Shown here piece by piece: positions 18,361 to 26,019 of a stretch of DNA of 64,000 nucleotides (position 1 is the first letter of the stretch; each line of letters opens with the position of its first letter). A model generated the notes under the pieces. The model made no database searches and was not told the DNA's origin. It was given only the letters and a program-made list of their open reading frames with translations. Both the position numbers and the translations under genes were made by a program. Origin of the DNA: Anaerolineae bacterium (lineage in GTDB: Bacteria > Chloroflexota > Anaerolineae > Aggregatilineales > UBA2796); contig JAHBVJ010000004.1 in the NCBI GenBank assembly GCA_019637615.1, positions 124,001 through 188,000 on the forward strand. Direction: 5' to 3'.

Positions 18361-19260
18361 ATGGCCTACGTCCGTGTGACCATCCCCGCCGCCGCGTTGA
18401 ATCTGGGGCCGGGGATCGACTGCCTTGGATTGGCGCTGGCGCTGCATAACACCGTCGAGATGAGCTTGCGTTCCGATGATGAGCAGCGCATCACGGTGGC
18501 GGGTGCGTCGGAATTGGCGGGCGAGATGGTGCTGCGCGGCGTCGAGATGATCATGCACCTGATCAACCGACCGCTGCCGGGGCTGGATATTTACTGTCAG
18601 GCGTCGATCCCGTCGCGGTGCGGGTTGGGCGATGACGAGGCGTGGCTGATCGGCGGGCTGATGGCGATCAATAACCTGCTCGGCGCGCCGCTGCACCGCG
18701 AAAAGATCGCGGAGATCGCGGTTAAGCTGACCTCGGTGCCGACCGCCGCGATCACCGAGCTGATGGGTGGGTTGACGGTGATCAACCCCGCCAGCACGGT
18801 CGGCGGCGAGCTGTTGTACCGACGCTTGGAGATCACCTCGATGAAGGTCGTGCTGGTGGTGCCGGAAGTCGCCAACTACCGCGCCAAAGCCAGCGAATTG
18901 GCCTTGCGGGTTGCCAACAGCGATTACAAAACCAATATCAGCAACGCGATTCTGGTGGCGGAAGCGATGCGCAAGGGCGATTACAAGCTGCTGTCCCGCG
19001 CGATGGTCGATCCGATCTTGATGACCCCGCGCTTGGCCTTCATCCCCGGCGGCGACGCGGCAATCCTCGCAGCGAAGTCGGTGGGCGCGGCGGCGGTCAC
19101 GATCAGCGGTGACGGGCCGACGCTGGTCATGTTCGCGCCCGCTAACCACGAGCAGATCGCGGCGGTGGCGGACGAGACGTTCCGGCGTACCGGTGTCGCG
19201 TGCCGGACGTGGATCGTAGGTGTCGATACGCAAGGTGTAGCGATCAGTCTGCGCGGCTGA
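18361..19260 (+). CDS. ThrB-like GHMP-family protein with altered catalytic motifs
   Basis: The 299-residue protein follows homoserine kinase from end to end. It has an opening NLGPGIDCLGLAL (residues 14-26), a central GGLMAINNLLGAPL, and a C-terminal ISGDGPTLVMF. Active homoserine kinases have GLGSSAA in the phosphate-binding loop; here residues 88-94 read GLGDDEA. The HPDN motif that contributes to substrate binding is replaced by TSVPTAA at about 124-130. It is therefore probably a non-kinase relative, or has a changed substrate. GAGGTGCGG precedes the ATG. No threonine or methionine pathway genes are adjacent. The gene is flanked on both sides by heptamer repeats and preceded by a structured leader. 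Confidence 0.85.
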   Translation: MAYVRVTIPAAALNLGPGIDCLGLALALHNTVEMSLRSDDEQRITVAGASELAGEMVLRGVEMIMHLINRPLPGLDIYCQASIPSRCGLGDDEAWLIGGLMAINNLLGAPLHREKIAEIAVKLTSVPTAAITELMGGLTVINPASTVGGELLYRRLEITSMKVVLVVPEVANYRAKASELALRVANSDYKTNISNAILVAEAMRKGDYKLLSRAMVDPILMTPRLAFIPGGDAAILAAKSVGAAAVTISGDGPTLVMFAPANHEQIAAVADETFRRTGVACRTWIVGVDTQGVAISLRG

Positions 19261-19271
19261 GTGCCTCGGTT

Positions 19272-19328
19272 CCCCCTCGATGATCCCTGAAATGATCCGG
19301 TTGGCTGCGGCGGTAGGGATCATTGGGG
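19272..19328 (+). terminator. Hairpin after the ThrB-like gene
   Basis: ATGATCCCT (19280-19288) pairs with AGGGATCAT (19315-19323), extended by CCCC/GGGG at the base. It starts 12 bases after the stop. The run that follows is A-rich rather than T-rich, so efficiency is doubtful on the plus strand. Confidence 0.5.
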
Positions 19329-19331
19329 AAA

Positions 19332-19407
19332 AAGTGCTAAGTGCCAAGTGCTGAGTGCTAGGCACTAAGTCAAGAGAAGTCCTTCGCGCTGAGTGCTTAG
19401 TCCTTAG
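19332..19407 (+). repeat. AGTGCYR heptamer repeat cluster 2
   Basis: Seven-base units AGTGCTA, AGTGCCA, AGTGCTG, AGTGCTA run in tandem. An inverted unit (GGCACTA) and a second partial cluster up to 19407 follow. It shares the lead-in GAAAAAGTGCT with cluster 1, so the two form direct repeats on either side of the ThrB-like gene. Confidence 0.75.
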
Positions 19408-19749
19408 AATAGGGGCGGCATCAGGAGGGAGTGCTGAGGCGGGTATCGGCGGCATGGCAGATGACGCGAGTGAAACGCCGCCCAACGTTGAGCCGTCAGG
19501 ATTAGCGTACGAAGTCCCTCCGCGACTCAGCCCTGAATGTTTTTGTGTATTTCCTACATCATTTTGTTCAATGTCATCAATGTCAGGGTTAAGAAACGAA
19601 GACTCGATGGGATTCGGGCAGGAAGAAGATGCGATTGAGGTAGGCGATGGGAAGGTAGGGGCAGCTTCCGCCTCGTCATCGTCGGGATCGGTAAGGATGA
19701 TGATGGGATGGGATGGGGTCGCCAAGTTGATCGTAGGGAGGGCGGAGGA

Positions 19750-19969
19750 TGGTTCGTCATCCCAATCGTCGTCGGGATCGGTCAGGATAAACCTCACCCC
19801 CAACCCCTCGGAAGATAGCGTTAAGTGCTGAGTGCCAAGTGCTAAGTCAGGATCAGTGCCGTTCGCTGTTGAAACGACGGGCTGAGAGAATGTAGGTGCG
19901 GTGGTGGCACATGGTTCGTCATCCCAATCGTCGGGATCAGTCAGGATAAGCCTCACCCCCAACACCTCT
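19750..19969. repeat. Direct repeat of about 60 bases (19750-19808 and 19912-19969)
   Basis: GGTTCGTCATCCCAATCGTC opens both copies, which then run through CGGGATC, TCAGGATAA and CCTCACCCCCAAC. They differ by a three-base indel and a few substitutions. A shorter third relative lies near 19672-19695. On the minus strand these copies encode the ILTDPDD motif. Confidence 0.75.
19821..19848 (+). repeat. AGTGCYR heptamer repeat cluster 3
   Basis: AAGTGCTGAGTGCCAAGTGC and the following TAAGTC repeat the seven-base unit about four times. It lies inside the low-complexity reading frame. Confidence 0.7.
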
Positions 19970-19986
19970 CCATTGCCATGGAGAGG
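19965..19986. repeat. Dispersed palindrome, copy 1
   Basis: CCTCTCCAT tgcc ATGGAGAGG is a perfect hairpin preceded by CCTCACCCCCAAC. The same palindrome, with one more base pair, recurs at 25519-25542. Confidence 0.8.
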
Positions 19987-20533
19987 GGAGATGGCAGATG
20001 ATGTTTCGTCGTCAGTAGAGGAAGAAAGTTCGATTTCCGGTGCTTGGTCGGGAGACGGCGTAATTGAGTCGGGCGGTTGGAGGACAGGCGCGGGGGTACG
20101 GGTTGGTGAGGCGAGATAGTTGCCAAGTTGAATAAAGGCCAGTTCGGCAGCGGCGGGGGTGCGCACGATTTTCGGGACGAGCGAGGCGGGATTGCCTTTA
20201 ACGGGTTGTAGATCGGGCGTGACTTTACCTGTGACCCAACTCATGATGCCTCCAAGACGGACTGATATCGAACGGACGAGCACGCTATGACCTATCGGGG
20301 TGAACCGATGGCGGAAATCGCAGAAGCAAAGCAGATTATTCGTGGTCACTGTTCGAGGAATGACACTTCGATCAGTGATTGCAAGAAGGATACAACGGAT
20401 TTTCGAGCTTGAACATCCTTACATTTGTAAGGGTCTACACGTAATATTACGAAGCGAAATAAAGAGCCTGTTGGACGTTATCCATTGCTATCCAGAAGGA
20501 GTTAGTAAGGGGAAAATTGGTGCAATTTTGAGC

Positions 20534-20625
20534 ATTAATTGGTCTGTCTCGCAAATAGGATGGAAACGAACTACGCTCGTATCAGCGGAGTATATCCTGC
20601 GTTATTCGTGAGACAGACCATTAAT
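20534..20625. mobile_element. Small inverted-repeat (MITE-like) element
   Basis: The left arm ATTAATTGGTCTGTCTCGCA (from 20534, running to 20557) and right arm 20603-20625 are inverted copies. They match over about 22 of 24 bases with one indel, and enclose 45 bases. No gene lies inside. It abuts the IS110 remnant. It could also be a strong hairpin of another origin. Confidence 0.45.
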
Positions 20626-20661
20626 GGTGTTTAAGGAATTAGGCAGGCAAACGATCCCCGA
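20623..20661. repeat. Dispersed 39-base repeat, copy 1
   Basis: AATGGTGTTTAAGGAATTAG and the next 19 bases (ending ATCCCCGA) closely match 25705-25744, with one indel and about five differences. It marks the left edge of the transposase remnant. Confidence 0.6.
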
Positions 20662-21293
20662 TGTCAAGCGCTTTGGGCAGATGCGCCATCAGTACGCCAA
20701 CACCGACGCGCTGGATGCCCGCTTGCTGGCAGCGTAGGGCTATCTCATTCCGCCCGACCGTTGGGCACCGCCACCTGCCGTGTACGAAGAACTGATGCAG
20801 CGCTTGACGGAACGCGAGGCGGTGGTTCATATGCTGACCCAAGAACGTAACCGCTTGCACGCACTGACCCGGCGTCCAGCTCAAGGAGATTGACGCTTAC
20901 TTGCGCCGCACCCTCATCAGCGACCATGCGTGGACGGAAGCGGATTAGCTGTTGGTCGGCACCTTGGCCTTTACTGCCTGTGCCTCTCCTCAACAAGCCG
21001 CCGCTTATGCTGGCGCGGTGCCCATGCCCCGTCAGTCCGGCTCCAGTTTGCACGCCACCGCCCACATTCATCCCGCTAGCCATGCTCGCTTGCGTACCGC
21101 TTTGTTTAGCGCTTCCTTGTCCGCCGTGCGCTTTAATCCCAGCTGGCGTCCCTTTTACCAGAAACTGCGCGCCGCTGGCAAACCCGTCAAGGTCGCCCGC
21201 CTCGCCGTCGCTCGTAAGCTTATCCACATTGCCTGGGCTGTCGTTACTAAACATTCCGATTTTGACCCCCATCGAGGGACTTTGATTGCTTGA
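20662..21293 (+). pseudogene. Decayed IS110-family transposase
   Basis: Broken reading frames on the plus strand match an IS110-type transposase. The first part includes VKRFGQMRHQYANTDALDAR, then an in-frame stop, then PPDRWAPPPAVYEELMQRL and MLTQERNRL. After a frameshift comes KEIDAYLRRTLISDHAW, then another stop. The C-terminal transposase_20 domain remains: QQAAAYAGAVPMPRQSGSSL, RLRTALFSASLSAVRFNP and FYQKLRAAGKPVKVARLA. The serine-containing QSGSS region is kept. The N-terminal RuvC-like DEDD domain and the IPGVG segment are missing, so the element is inactive. No clear terminal repeats were found, as expected for IS110. Confidence 0.8.
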
Positions 21294-21378
21294 CAGTCAA
21301 TACCGTATCTGCGGGACTCACCCTTGAGCAAGTATTCGGGTTTGCTTCAAGACAATAATCGGGCGGGTTAGGGGAAAG

Positions 21379-21412
21379 CGCATGATCCCGTCATTTGGCG
21401 CGGGATCATGCG
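21379..21412 (-). terminator. Terminator-like hairpin after the S41 peptidase gene
   Basis: CGCATGATCCCG and CGGGATCATGCG form a perfect 12-base stem with a 10-base loop, starting 12 bases after the peptidase stop. Only a short T run (CTTTCC) follows on the minus strand. Confidence 0.65.
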
Positions 21413-21423
21413 TCGTGAGATGA

Positions 21424-23298
21424 TTATTCGGGTTTTTGACCAGCAACGAGGGCTGTTTCCGCCGCGCGCAATACCTCATCGGCGGGCGAGACGATGCTCT
21501 CGATGGTGCGCGGGACGAGAATATCGGGGACAACGCCCGTGCCTTCTACGACTTCCTTGCCGCTGGCGTCTTGGAAGCCCGCCGTCGGCAGTTGGAGGTA
21601 GCCATCGTTGGGCAGGTAGTAGCCGCCACCGCTGACCGTGCCCGCCGCGCCAGCCGATGGCGTGTAGCCGACGATCAGGGCGCGTTTGGTGCTTTTGAAG
21701 GTGTAGGCGAACAGATCTGCCGCGCTGACGGTGTTTTCATCCACGAGCACCGCGACCAAGCCCTTGTATTCGGGTTCACGCGGGATGATGCGCGACGTAT
21801 AGGTGTAGCGTCCATCGACGGTGTACACATCGCCAATGGTCATGGTGGTGTCGAAGAAGCGGCTAGAGAGCGCATCCGAGATTTGCGACCAACCGCCACC
21901 ATTGCCGCGAACGTCGATGATGATGCCGGGCACGTTGGCCTTGATCAGCCCGTCCAGCGTTTTGTCGAAGTTGGTCATGTCGCTGTAGTCGGCAAAGCTG
22001 GCTAACCGAATGTAGCCGATGCCGGAGGGCAACACATCTTGATTGAGTTGCAGATTGTCGCCGGGAATGTTGACGCGGACGCCCTGTACACGCTTCATGG
22101 TGGCGGTTTGCTCGACCTCGCCGGGATTCTGGTAGCCGACGGTTGCCGTCGAACCGAGCGGGCCGCGTGCAATCTGGCTAACTTTGATGTCGAGCAGGGC
22201 GTGGGGCGTGCTGGCGTTGGCGGATTGCAGGACGAGTTCGTCCAAGGCTTGCTTGATCGGCTTGCCATCCCATGAGGTGATGATCGCGCCTAGCTTGATG
22301 CCCGCTTGATCGGCGGGGCTGCCGGGACGTACGAAGGCGACGACGATTTGACCGTCGCTGGTTGGTTCGAGGAGTACACCGAGACTGCCGCGCACATCGT
22401 TTTGCAGCGAGGACAGGATGAAATTCATGTGCCCATCGGAGATCATATTGCCGATGTCGCGGATCAGGGCTTCGCACTCCGCGCCGTCTTTGGCGGTGGC
22501 AGACGGAGCGATCACCTTGGCACGAATGGCTGCCCAATCGACGTTATGCAGCGCGGTGTAGGGATAGTACTGCTCCATGCGGTCTACCAAGGCGGGGATG
22601 AGTTCGGCGCAAGTCATGCTCGTGTAATCGAGGACATCGCCGCCGCCAGTGGTGATCAGATTGAGCGTGTGCGGGGCTTCCTGCGTGATGGTGAACGGTT
22701 CTTTATCGATGTTGACCAGCGAATAGCCCGCTGCCAGTCCCGCGCGTGGATCGTCCGCCGTGAATAAGATTTTGTCCGCACCAGCGCCCGTGGGGAACTG
22801 CTGATTGCCATCTTTCGCCCAGACGATCAGCGTGCCGCCCTCGACCTTTGAATCTACGGCAATCTTCATGGACGAGGCGATGGGGTCTTCGTTCTCGATC
22901 ATGTAGCCGCGACTGGCGACATCGCTCATCAGGCGGATGTCGAACAGGCGGAGGCCAGAATCCGCGACCACTTGTCCAGTCGTCACATCAAAGGGACGGC
23001 CTTGCGGTTCGATGGGGAGCGTGACGGTGTAGCTGCCATCGACAGCAGTGCCTTTATACGTGCCGAGCGCTTGCTGATCGGCTGGCATGAGAAAAATCGG
23101 GTCTTTGCCGAAATAGCCCGTAGCATCCGCTAACCCAACGACCAGCGGCAAACTCTCGTAACCTGAATAAGCTACGCTAAACTTGCCCTCAAGTTGGATA
23201 GCGGTGGCATCTTGGGCGCGGGCAGTGAGGGGTAAGGCGGCGGCGGTAAACACCACTGCCAATAACGCAATGAAGCGTCTCAACGACGAAATTGACAT
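21424..23298 (-). CDS. Secreted S41-family peptidase
   Basis: A 624-residue exported protein with a Sec signal peptide ending near ARA-QD. The first 230 residues are a beta-rich domain without a clear family. The S41 part follows: SDGHMNFIL, a PDZ-like segment (VRPGSPADQAGIKLGAIITS), IIIDVRGNGGGW, and the serine region DENTVSAADLF. The Lys that forms the Ser-Lys dyad in CtpA, normally in a TFGKG motif, is absent; here the sequence is YTPSAGAAG. The DGH motif suggests a tricorn-like Ser-His arrangement instead. The start at 23298 follows GAGAGAG; an ATG 13 codons upstream lacks a site. Confidence 0.87.
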   Translation of the reverse strand: MSISSLRRFIALLAVVFTAAALPLTARAQDATAIQLEGKFSVAYSGYESLPLVVGLADATGYFGKDPIFLMPADQQALGTYKGTAVDGSYTVTLPIEPQGRPFDVTTGQVVADSGLRLFDIRLMSDVASRGYMIENEDPIASSMKIAVDSKVEGGTLIVWAKDGNQQFPTGAGADKILFTADDPRAGLAAGYSLVNIDKEPFTITQEAPHTLNLITTGGGDVLDYTSMTCAELIPALVDRMEQYYPYTALHNVDWAAIRAKVIAPSATAKDGAECEALIRDIGNMISDGHMNFILSSLQNDVRGSLGVLLEPTSDGQIVVAFVRPGSPADQAGIKLGAIITSWDGKPIKQALDELVLQSANASTPHALLDIKVSQIARGPLGSTATVGYQNPGEVEQTATMKRVQGVRVNIPGDNLQLNQDVLPSGIGYIRLASFADYSDMTNFDKTLDGLIKANVPGIIIDVRGNGGGWSQISDALSSRFFDTTMTIGDVYTVDGRYTYTSRIIPREPEYKGLVAVLVDENTVSAADLFAYTFKSTKRALIVGYTPSAGAAGTVSGGGYYLPNDGYLQLPTAGFQDASGKEVVEGTGVVPDILVPRTIESIVSPADEVLRAAETALVAGQKPE

Positions 23299-23445
23299 TA
23301 CAAACTCTCTCTTCTGCGCTAAGGATGATTCTATCACTATAGCTGAGATTCATTAATCGCGGGTTGATGACGGCTGAGTTTTTGGGACGAAGTGAAGGTG
23401 CCCATGTATCGCAGCGTCGTCTAGCTTATGGAACGGAGAAACATC

Positions 23446-23940
23446 ATGGATGCAGCGATGATGCGCACGCTGTATGAATACAACTATTGGGTGCGTGACC
23501 GCGTATGGGAATGCTGCGATCCGCTGACGGAGGAGCAGTTCACGCGCGATCTCGGCTATTCATGGGGATCGATCCACGATTTGTGGGTACACATGATGAG
23601 CGCGGAATGGATCTGGTTTTCGCGGTTTCAAGGCACTTCACCTACTCATATGCTTAACGCAGCGGACTATCCCACCCGCGCGTCGATCCGCGAGGCATGG
23701 GCGAAGATCGAGGCAGATGCACAGGCTTATCTCGCCCGTTTGCGCGATGAGGAGTTGGGACAAGAGCTGGTGTATCGGCACACCAGCGGCAAAGAAACGC
23801 ATAACCCGCTGTGGATTTCGCTGATCCATGTGCTGAATCATGGGACGGATCATCGTGCGCAGGTCTTGACGATGGTGCATCAATTCGGGCAGCCGACCAT
23901 CGAGCAAGACCTGATCTTCTACATCCGGCAGCGGCAATGA
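23446..23940 (+). CDS. DinB-like metal-binding four-helix protein
   Basis: A 164-residue protein of the DinB/YfiT-like superfamily, whose members are metal-dependent thiol or hydrolytic enzymes of varied role. The three metal-binding His residues are evident: His49 in DLWVHMM, and two in HVLNHGTDHRAQ near residue 130. The start at 23446 has GGAGAA eight bases upstream and is preferred to the ATG at 23428. No partner gene is evident. The substrate and role are unknown; in other Gram-positive bacteria relatives handle bacillithiol or mycothiol. Confidence 0.82.
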   Translation: MDAAMMRTLYEYNYWVRDRVWECCDPLTEEQFTRDLGYSWGSIHDLWVHMMSAEWIWFSRFQGTSPTHMLNAADYPTRASIREAWAKIEADAQAYLARLRDEELGQELVYRHTSGKETHNPLWISLIHVLNHGTDHRAQVLTMVHQFGQPTIEQDLIFYIRQRQ

Positions 23941-23989
23941 GAGATGGGGCGGAATCGCGGATAGATTTTGTGGTTCGGGATATGGAGTA

Positions 23990-24259
23990 ATGGCTTTGAA
24001 AAAAGGAACTGTGATCGCGCTCGTCGCTATCGTCGTCATCATCACCGCGATGGCGACGCTGCTGGTGGTGTACCAGCGAAACAACATGGTTTTGCCGACG
24101 AGCACAGCGGCAGGAACGGCGATCCTTGATCCGACGACGTTGGCGGAAATTGGCGCAAAAAGTAACTGCTTCTTTCAATATTTGGAAGATACGGACAAGG
24201 TTGAATTGTGCGAGAAAACGGGCGGCTTCGTGGATGGAGTGTCTACGCGCATTCCGTAA
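23990..24259 (+). CDS. Small single-pass membrane protein
   Basis: An 89-residue protein starting MALKKGTVIALVAIVVIITA, which is one N-terminal transmembrane helix. A short outside portion has two Cys residues (NCFFQY, ELCEK) that could form a disulfide. The stop falls at 24259. No family is recognised. Its first residues resemble those of the next gene (MALEKGNVIA), and both contain TLAE followed by a similar spacing, which suggests a shared origin. It is probably real because of this relation and the 137-base spacing to the neighbour. Confidence 0.5.
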   Translation: MALKKGTVIALVAIVVIITAMATLLVVYQRNNMVLPTSTAAGTAILDPTTLAEIGAKSNCFFQYLEDTDKVELCEKTGGFVDGVSTRIP

Positions 24260-24395
24260 CCCTCTCACGCTGGCAGCCGACTCGCTGCCGATGATTGGCA
24301 TACTGACGTTGAAGCCCTCGCCCGCGCTGAATTTCCCGATTTGGTGATTTGCCTATACTAATCTCTAGGTTTTTGATGCTTAGGGGAAACGGTCA

Positions 24396-25457
24396 ATGGC
24401 TCTGGAAAAAGGGAATGTCATCGCGCGGGAAATTCGGAACCGGAATTGGCGGTATGTGATCGTCGCGCTGTTCGCGCTTGTGATCGTGATCGCGGGGGCA
24501 GCTTTCAACCGCGCTTATCTCACGTCATTCTTTCGCGGCCCGACCGAGATCGAGAGTCAGACGTTGGCGGAGACCAGCGATCTCGATCAGCTCAATGTGC
24601 GGTGGGTCACGGTGCATGGGGATTACGCGGCGAATACGGGTTGGGTAGAGACTTCGCAGAGTACGGTCAACGGCGTCCCGACGAGCGGCACTAACACATC
24701 ACATGCCTATTTCGTGGTCGCGCTGAATGATAGCAAATTCCTGCTGGTCGAGATGGGGCCGGAGTATGAGACGCGAAAGGACATCGATCCGGTCATCAGC
24801 GGCGGGTTGGTGGGCTTTAGCTCGGTGGTGACGAGCGATATTCTGCCGGGGCTGCGCAAGGATGTGGCGGATGTGCAGATGGAACTGCTGCCCTACATGA
24901 TGACGACTGATGATTACCGCACAAACGGGTATATCGGGCTTGGGGTGGGAGCGGTGTTTGCGCTGCTGGCGGGATTCGTGATGATCCGTGCCGCCGCCCG
25001 ACTCGCTGATCCGACCAAAGATGGCAGCTACAAGGCGTTGGAGCGCTTCGGAGAGCCTGCGCTGGTGTCGCACGAGATTCAGCAGGAGTTGGACGCGCTG
25101 CCTAATGCGAAAGGCAAGTTGATCGTTACGGAGCATTGGATGGTGCTGCGCTATAACGGCATGAAATTCACCCGTCATCGCGACATCATGTGGGTGTACC
25201 CGAAGGTGACGACGACGCGCATGTATGGCGTGATCGCGGTCAACCGTCGCACCGATCTGGTATGGTTGGATCGCTATGGACAGCAATTCGCGCTGCCGAT
25301 CAATAAGAAGCAGCTTGAATCGCTGATGACCGAGTTCGCTCAACACGCGCCCGGTGTGATCCTCGGCTATAAGGCGGAATTGGCGCAGTTGTGGGCAAAG
25401 AACCGCGCGGAGTTCATCGCTGCCGTGGACAGCCGCCGCAACGCCGCGCCACGTTAG
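24396..25457 (+). CDS. Two-pass membrane protein of unknown function
   Basis: 353 residues. The first transmembrane helix is at about 19-38 (YVIVALFALVIVIAGAAF). A 140-residue external segment follows, then a second helix near 186-204 (IGLGVGAVFALLAGFVMI). The C-terminal cytoplasmic domain of 150 residues contains GKLIVTEHWMVLRY, DIMWVYPKVTTTRM and VWLDRYGQQFALPINKKQ, a pattern of beta strands that suggests a PH-like fold (inference). I do not recognise a named family with confidence. A GGGGAAACGG site lies before the ATG. Function unknown. Confidence 0.75.
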   Translation: MALEKGNVIAREIRNRNWRYVIVALFALVIVIAGAAFNRAYLTSFFRGPTEIESQTLAETSDLDQLNVRWVTVHGDYAANTGWVETSQSTVNGVPTSGTNTSHAYFVVALNDSKFLLVEMGPEYETRKDIDPVISGGLVGFSSVVTSDILPGLRKDVADVQMELLPYMMTTDDYRTNGYIGLGVGAVFALLAGFVMIRAAARLADPTKDGSYKALERFGEPALVSHEIQQELDALPNAKGKLIVTEHWMVLRYNGMKFTRHRDIMWVYPKVTTTRMYGVIAVNRRTDLVWLDRYGQQFALPINKKQLESLMTEFAQHAPGVILGYKAELAQLWAKNRAEFIAAVDSRRNAAPR

Positions 25458-25518
25458 GCTTAAGCTGGCGTCGGTTTCGGACAGGTCTTGACGAACGAAA
25501 AACAGCCTCACCCTCAGT

Positions 25519-25542
25519 CCCTCTCCATTGCCATGGAGAGGG
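25519..25542. repeat. Dispersed palindrome, copy 2
   Basis: CCCTCTCCAT tgcc ATGGAGAGGG, a perfect 10-base stem 61 bases after the upstream gene. It may act as a terminator, though no T run follows. It matches 19965-19986. Confidence 0.75.
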
Positions 25543-25704
25543 AAGTTGATACGCTAACCACCAATAGTTAGTATGGTTCGCCAACAGTATCCAGTGTCGG
25601 ACAGGTGTTGCCGCGCGACGTTGGTGAGGTTTAGAAAATTAGTCAGGGAATCGTGGATTCGTCGCCAACACCCGCCGGGGCGATGAGTACAAGACCCCGA
25701 TGAT

Positions 25705-25744
25705 AATGGTGTTTGAGAAAGTTAGGTAGGCAATCGATCCCCGA
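25705..25744. repeat. Dispersed 40-base repeat, copy 2
   Basis: AATGGTGTTTGAGAAAGTTA and the following bases to ATCCCCGA match 20623-20661 at the left edge of the IS110 remnant, but no transposase sequence follows here. Confidence 0.6.
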
Positions 25745-25769
25745 CAATGAATTGTCGGGCTTACCCTAC

Positions 25770-25880
25770 GAAGTCCCTTCGGGACTCAAGAAAATGCATT
25801 TGTGTGATCGGCGTATTCCTGCCTTATTTGGTGAAAACACATAAACGTCAGGCTTATGGGACGAAGTCCCTTCGGGACTC
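25770..25880. repeat. Paired GAAGTCCC-TTCG-GGACTC hairpins
   Basis: ACGAAGTCCCTTCGGGACTC occurs at 25770-25789 and again at 25861-25880. Each forms a short stem with a TTCG loop. A degenerate copy (GAAGTCCCTCCGCGACTC) lies near 19510-19527, followed by a similar TTTGTGT stretch. Confidence 0.75.
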
Positions 25881-25973
25881 GGTGCTTCAGAGAGCACAAT
25901 CGGTCTCGTTCCTTCTGCACAAATCGATTTCCGAGATACATACGGAATCCGCGAGATTGATTACTGATATTCG

Positions 25974-26019
25974 CCCTCCTCAAAGCCCCTCGCCTGCGGG
26001 AGAGGGGCTTTGAGGAGGG
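25974..26019. repeat. Perfect 18-base-pair hairpin repeat
   Basis: Arms 25974-25991 (CCCTCCTCAAAGCCCCTC) and 26002-26019 are exact reverse complements around a 10-base loop, GCCTGCGGGA. Related CCTC-rich hairpins are common dispersed repeats in many environmental genomes. Confidence 0.8.

Larger units (their letters stand above)
19412..20244 (-). other. Uncertain low-complexity coding region with ILTDPDD repeats
   Basis: An ATG at 20244 with GGAGG four bases upstream opens a frame starting MSWVTGKVTPDLQPVKGN. After about 60 ordinary-looking residues it becomes Ser/Pro/Asp-rich and contains three copies of a motif like RLILTDPDDWDDEP, RFILTDPDDDWDDEP and IIILTDPDDDEAE. The frame has no stop for 3 kb and runs antisense through the ThrB-like gene into the lipoprotein, so its true end cannot be placed. 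The DNA contains heptamer repeats, a 60-base duplication and dispersed hairpin repeats. It may be a decayed or repeat-invaded gene. I do not recognise a family, and the 3' limit given is arbitrary. Confidence 0.3.

Noticed and set aside
18055..20349. The 1063-codon minus-strand frame as one giant protein ending in the lipoprotein
   Set aside because: It crosses a well-formed ThrB-like gene in antisense, and an internal ATG at 18054 has a ribosome site followed by a perfect lipoprotein signal.
20300..20611. A 103-codon plus-strand frame as a gene
   Set aside because: No ribosome site, no recognisable motif, and it runs into the inverted-repeat element.
25747..26013. An 88-codon frame in the intergenic island
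   Set aside because: It is made of hairpin repeats read through by chance.
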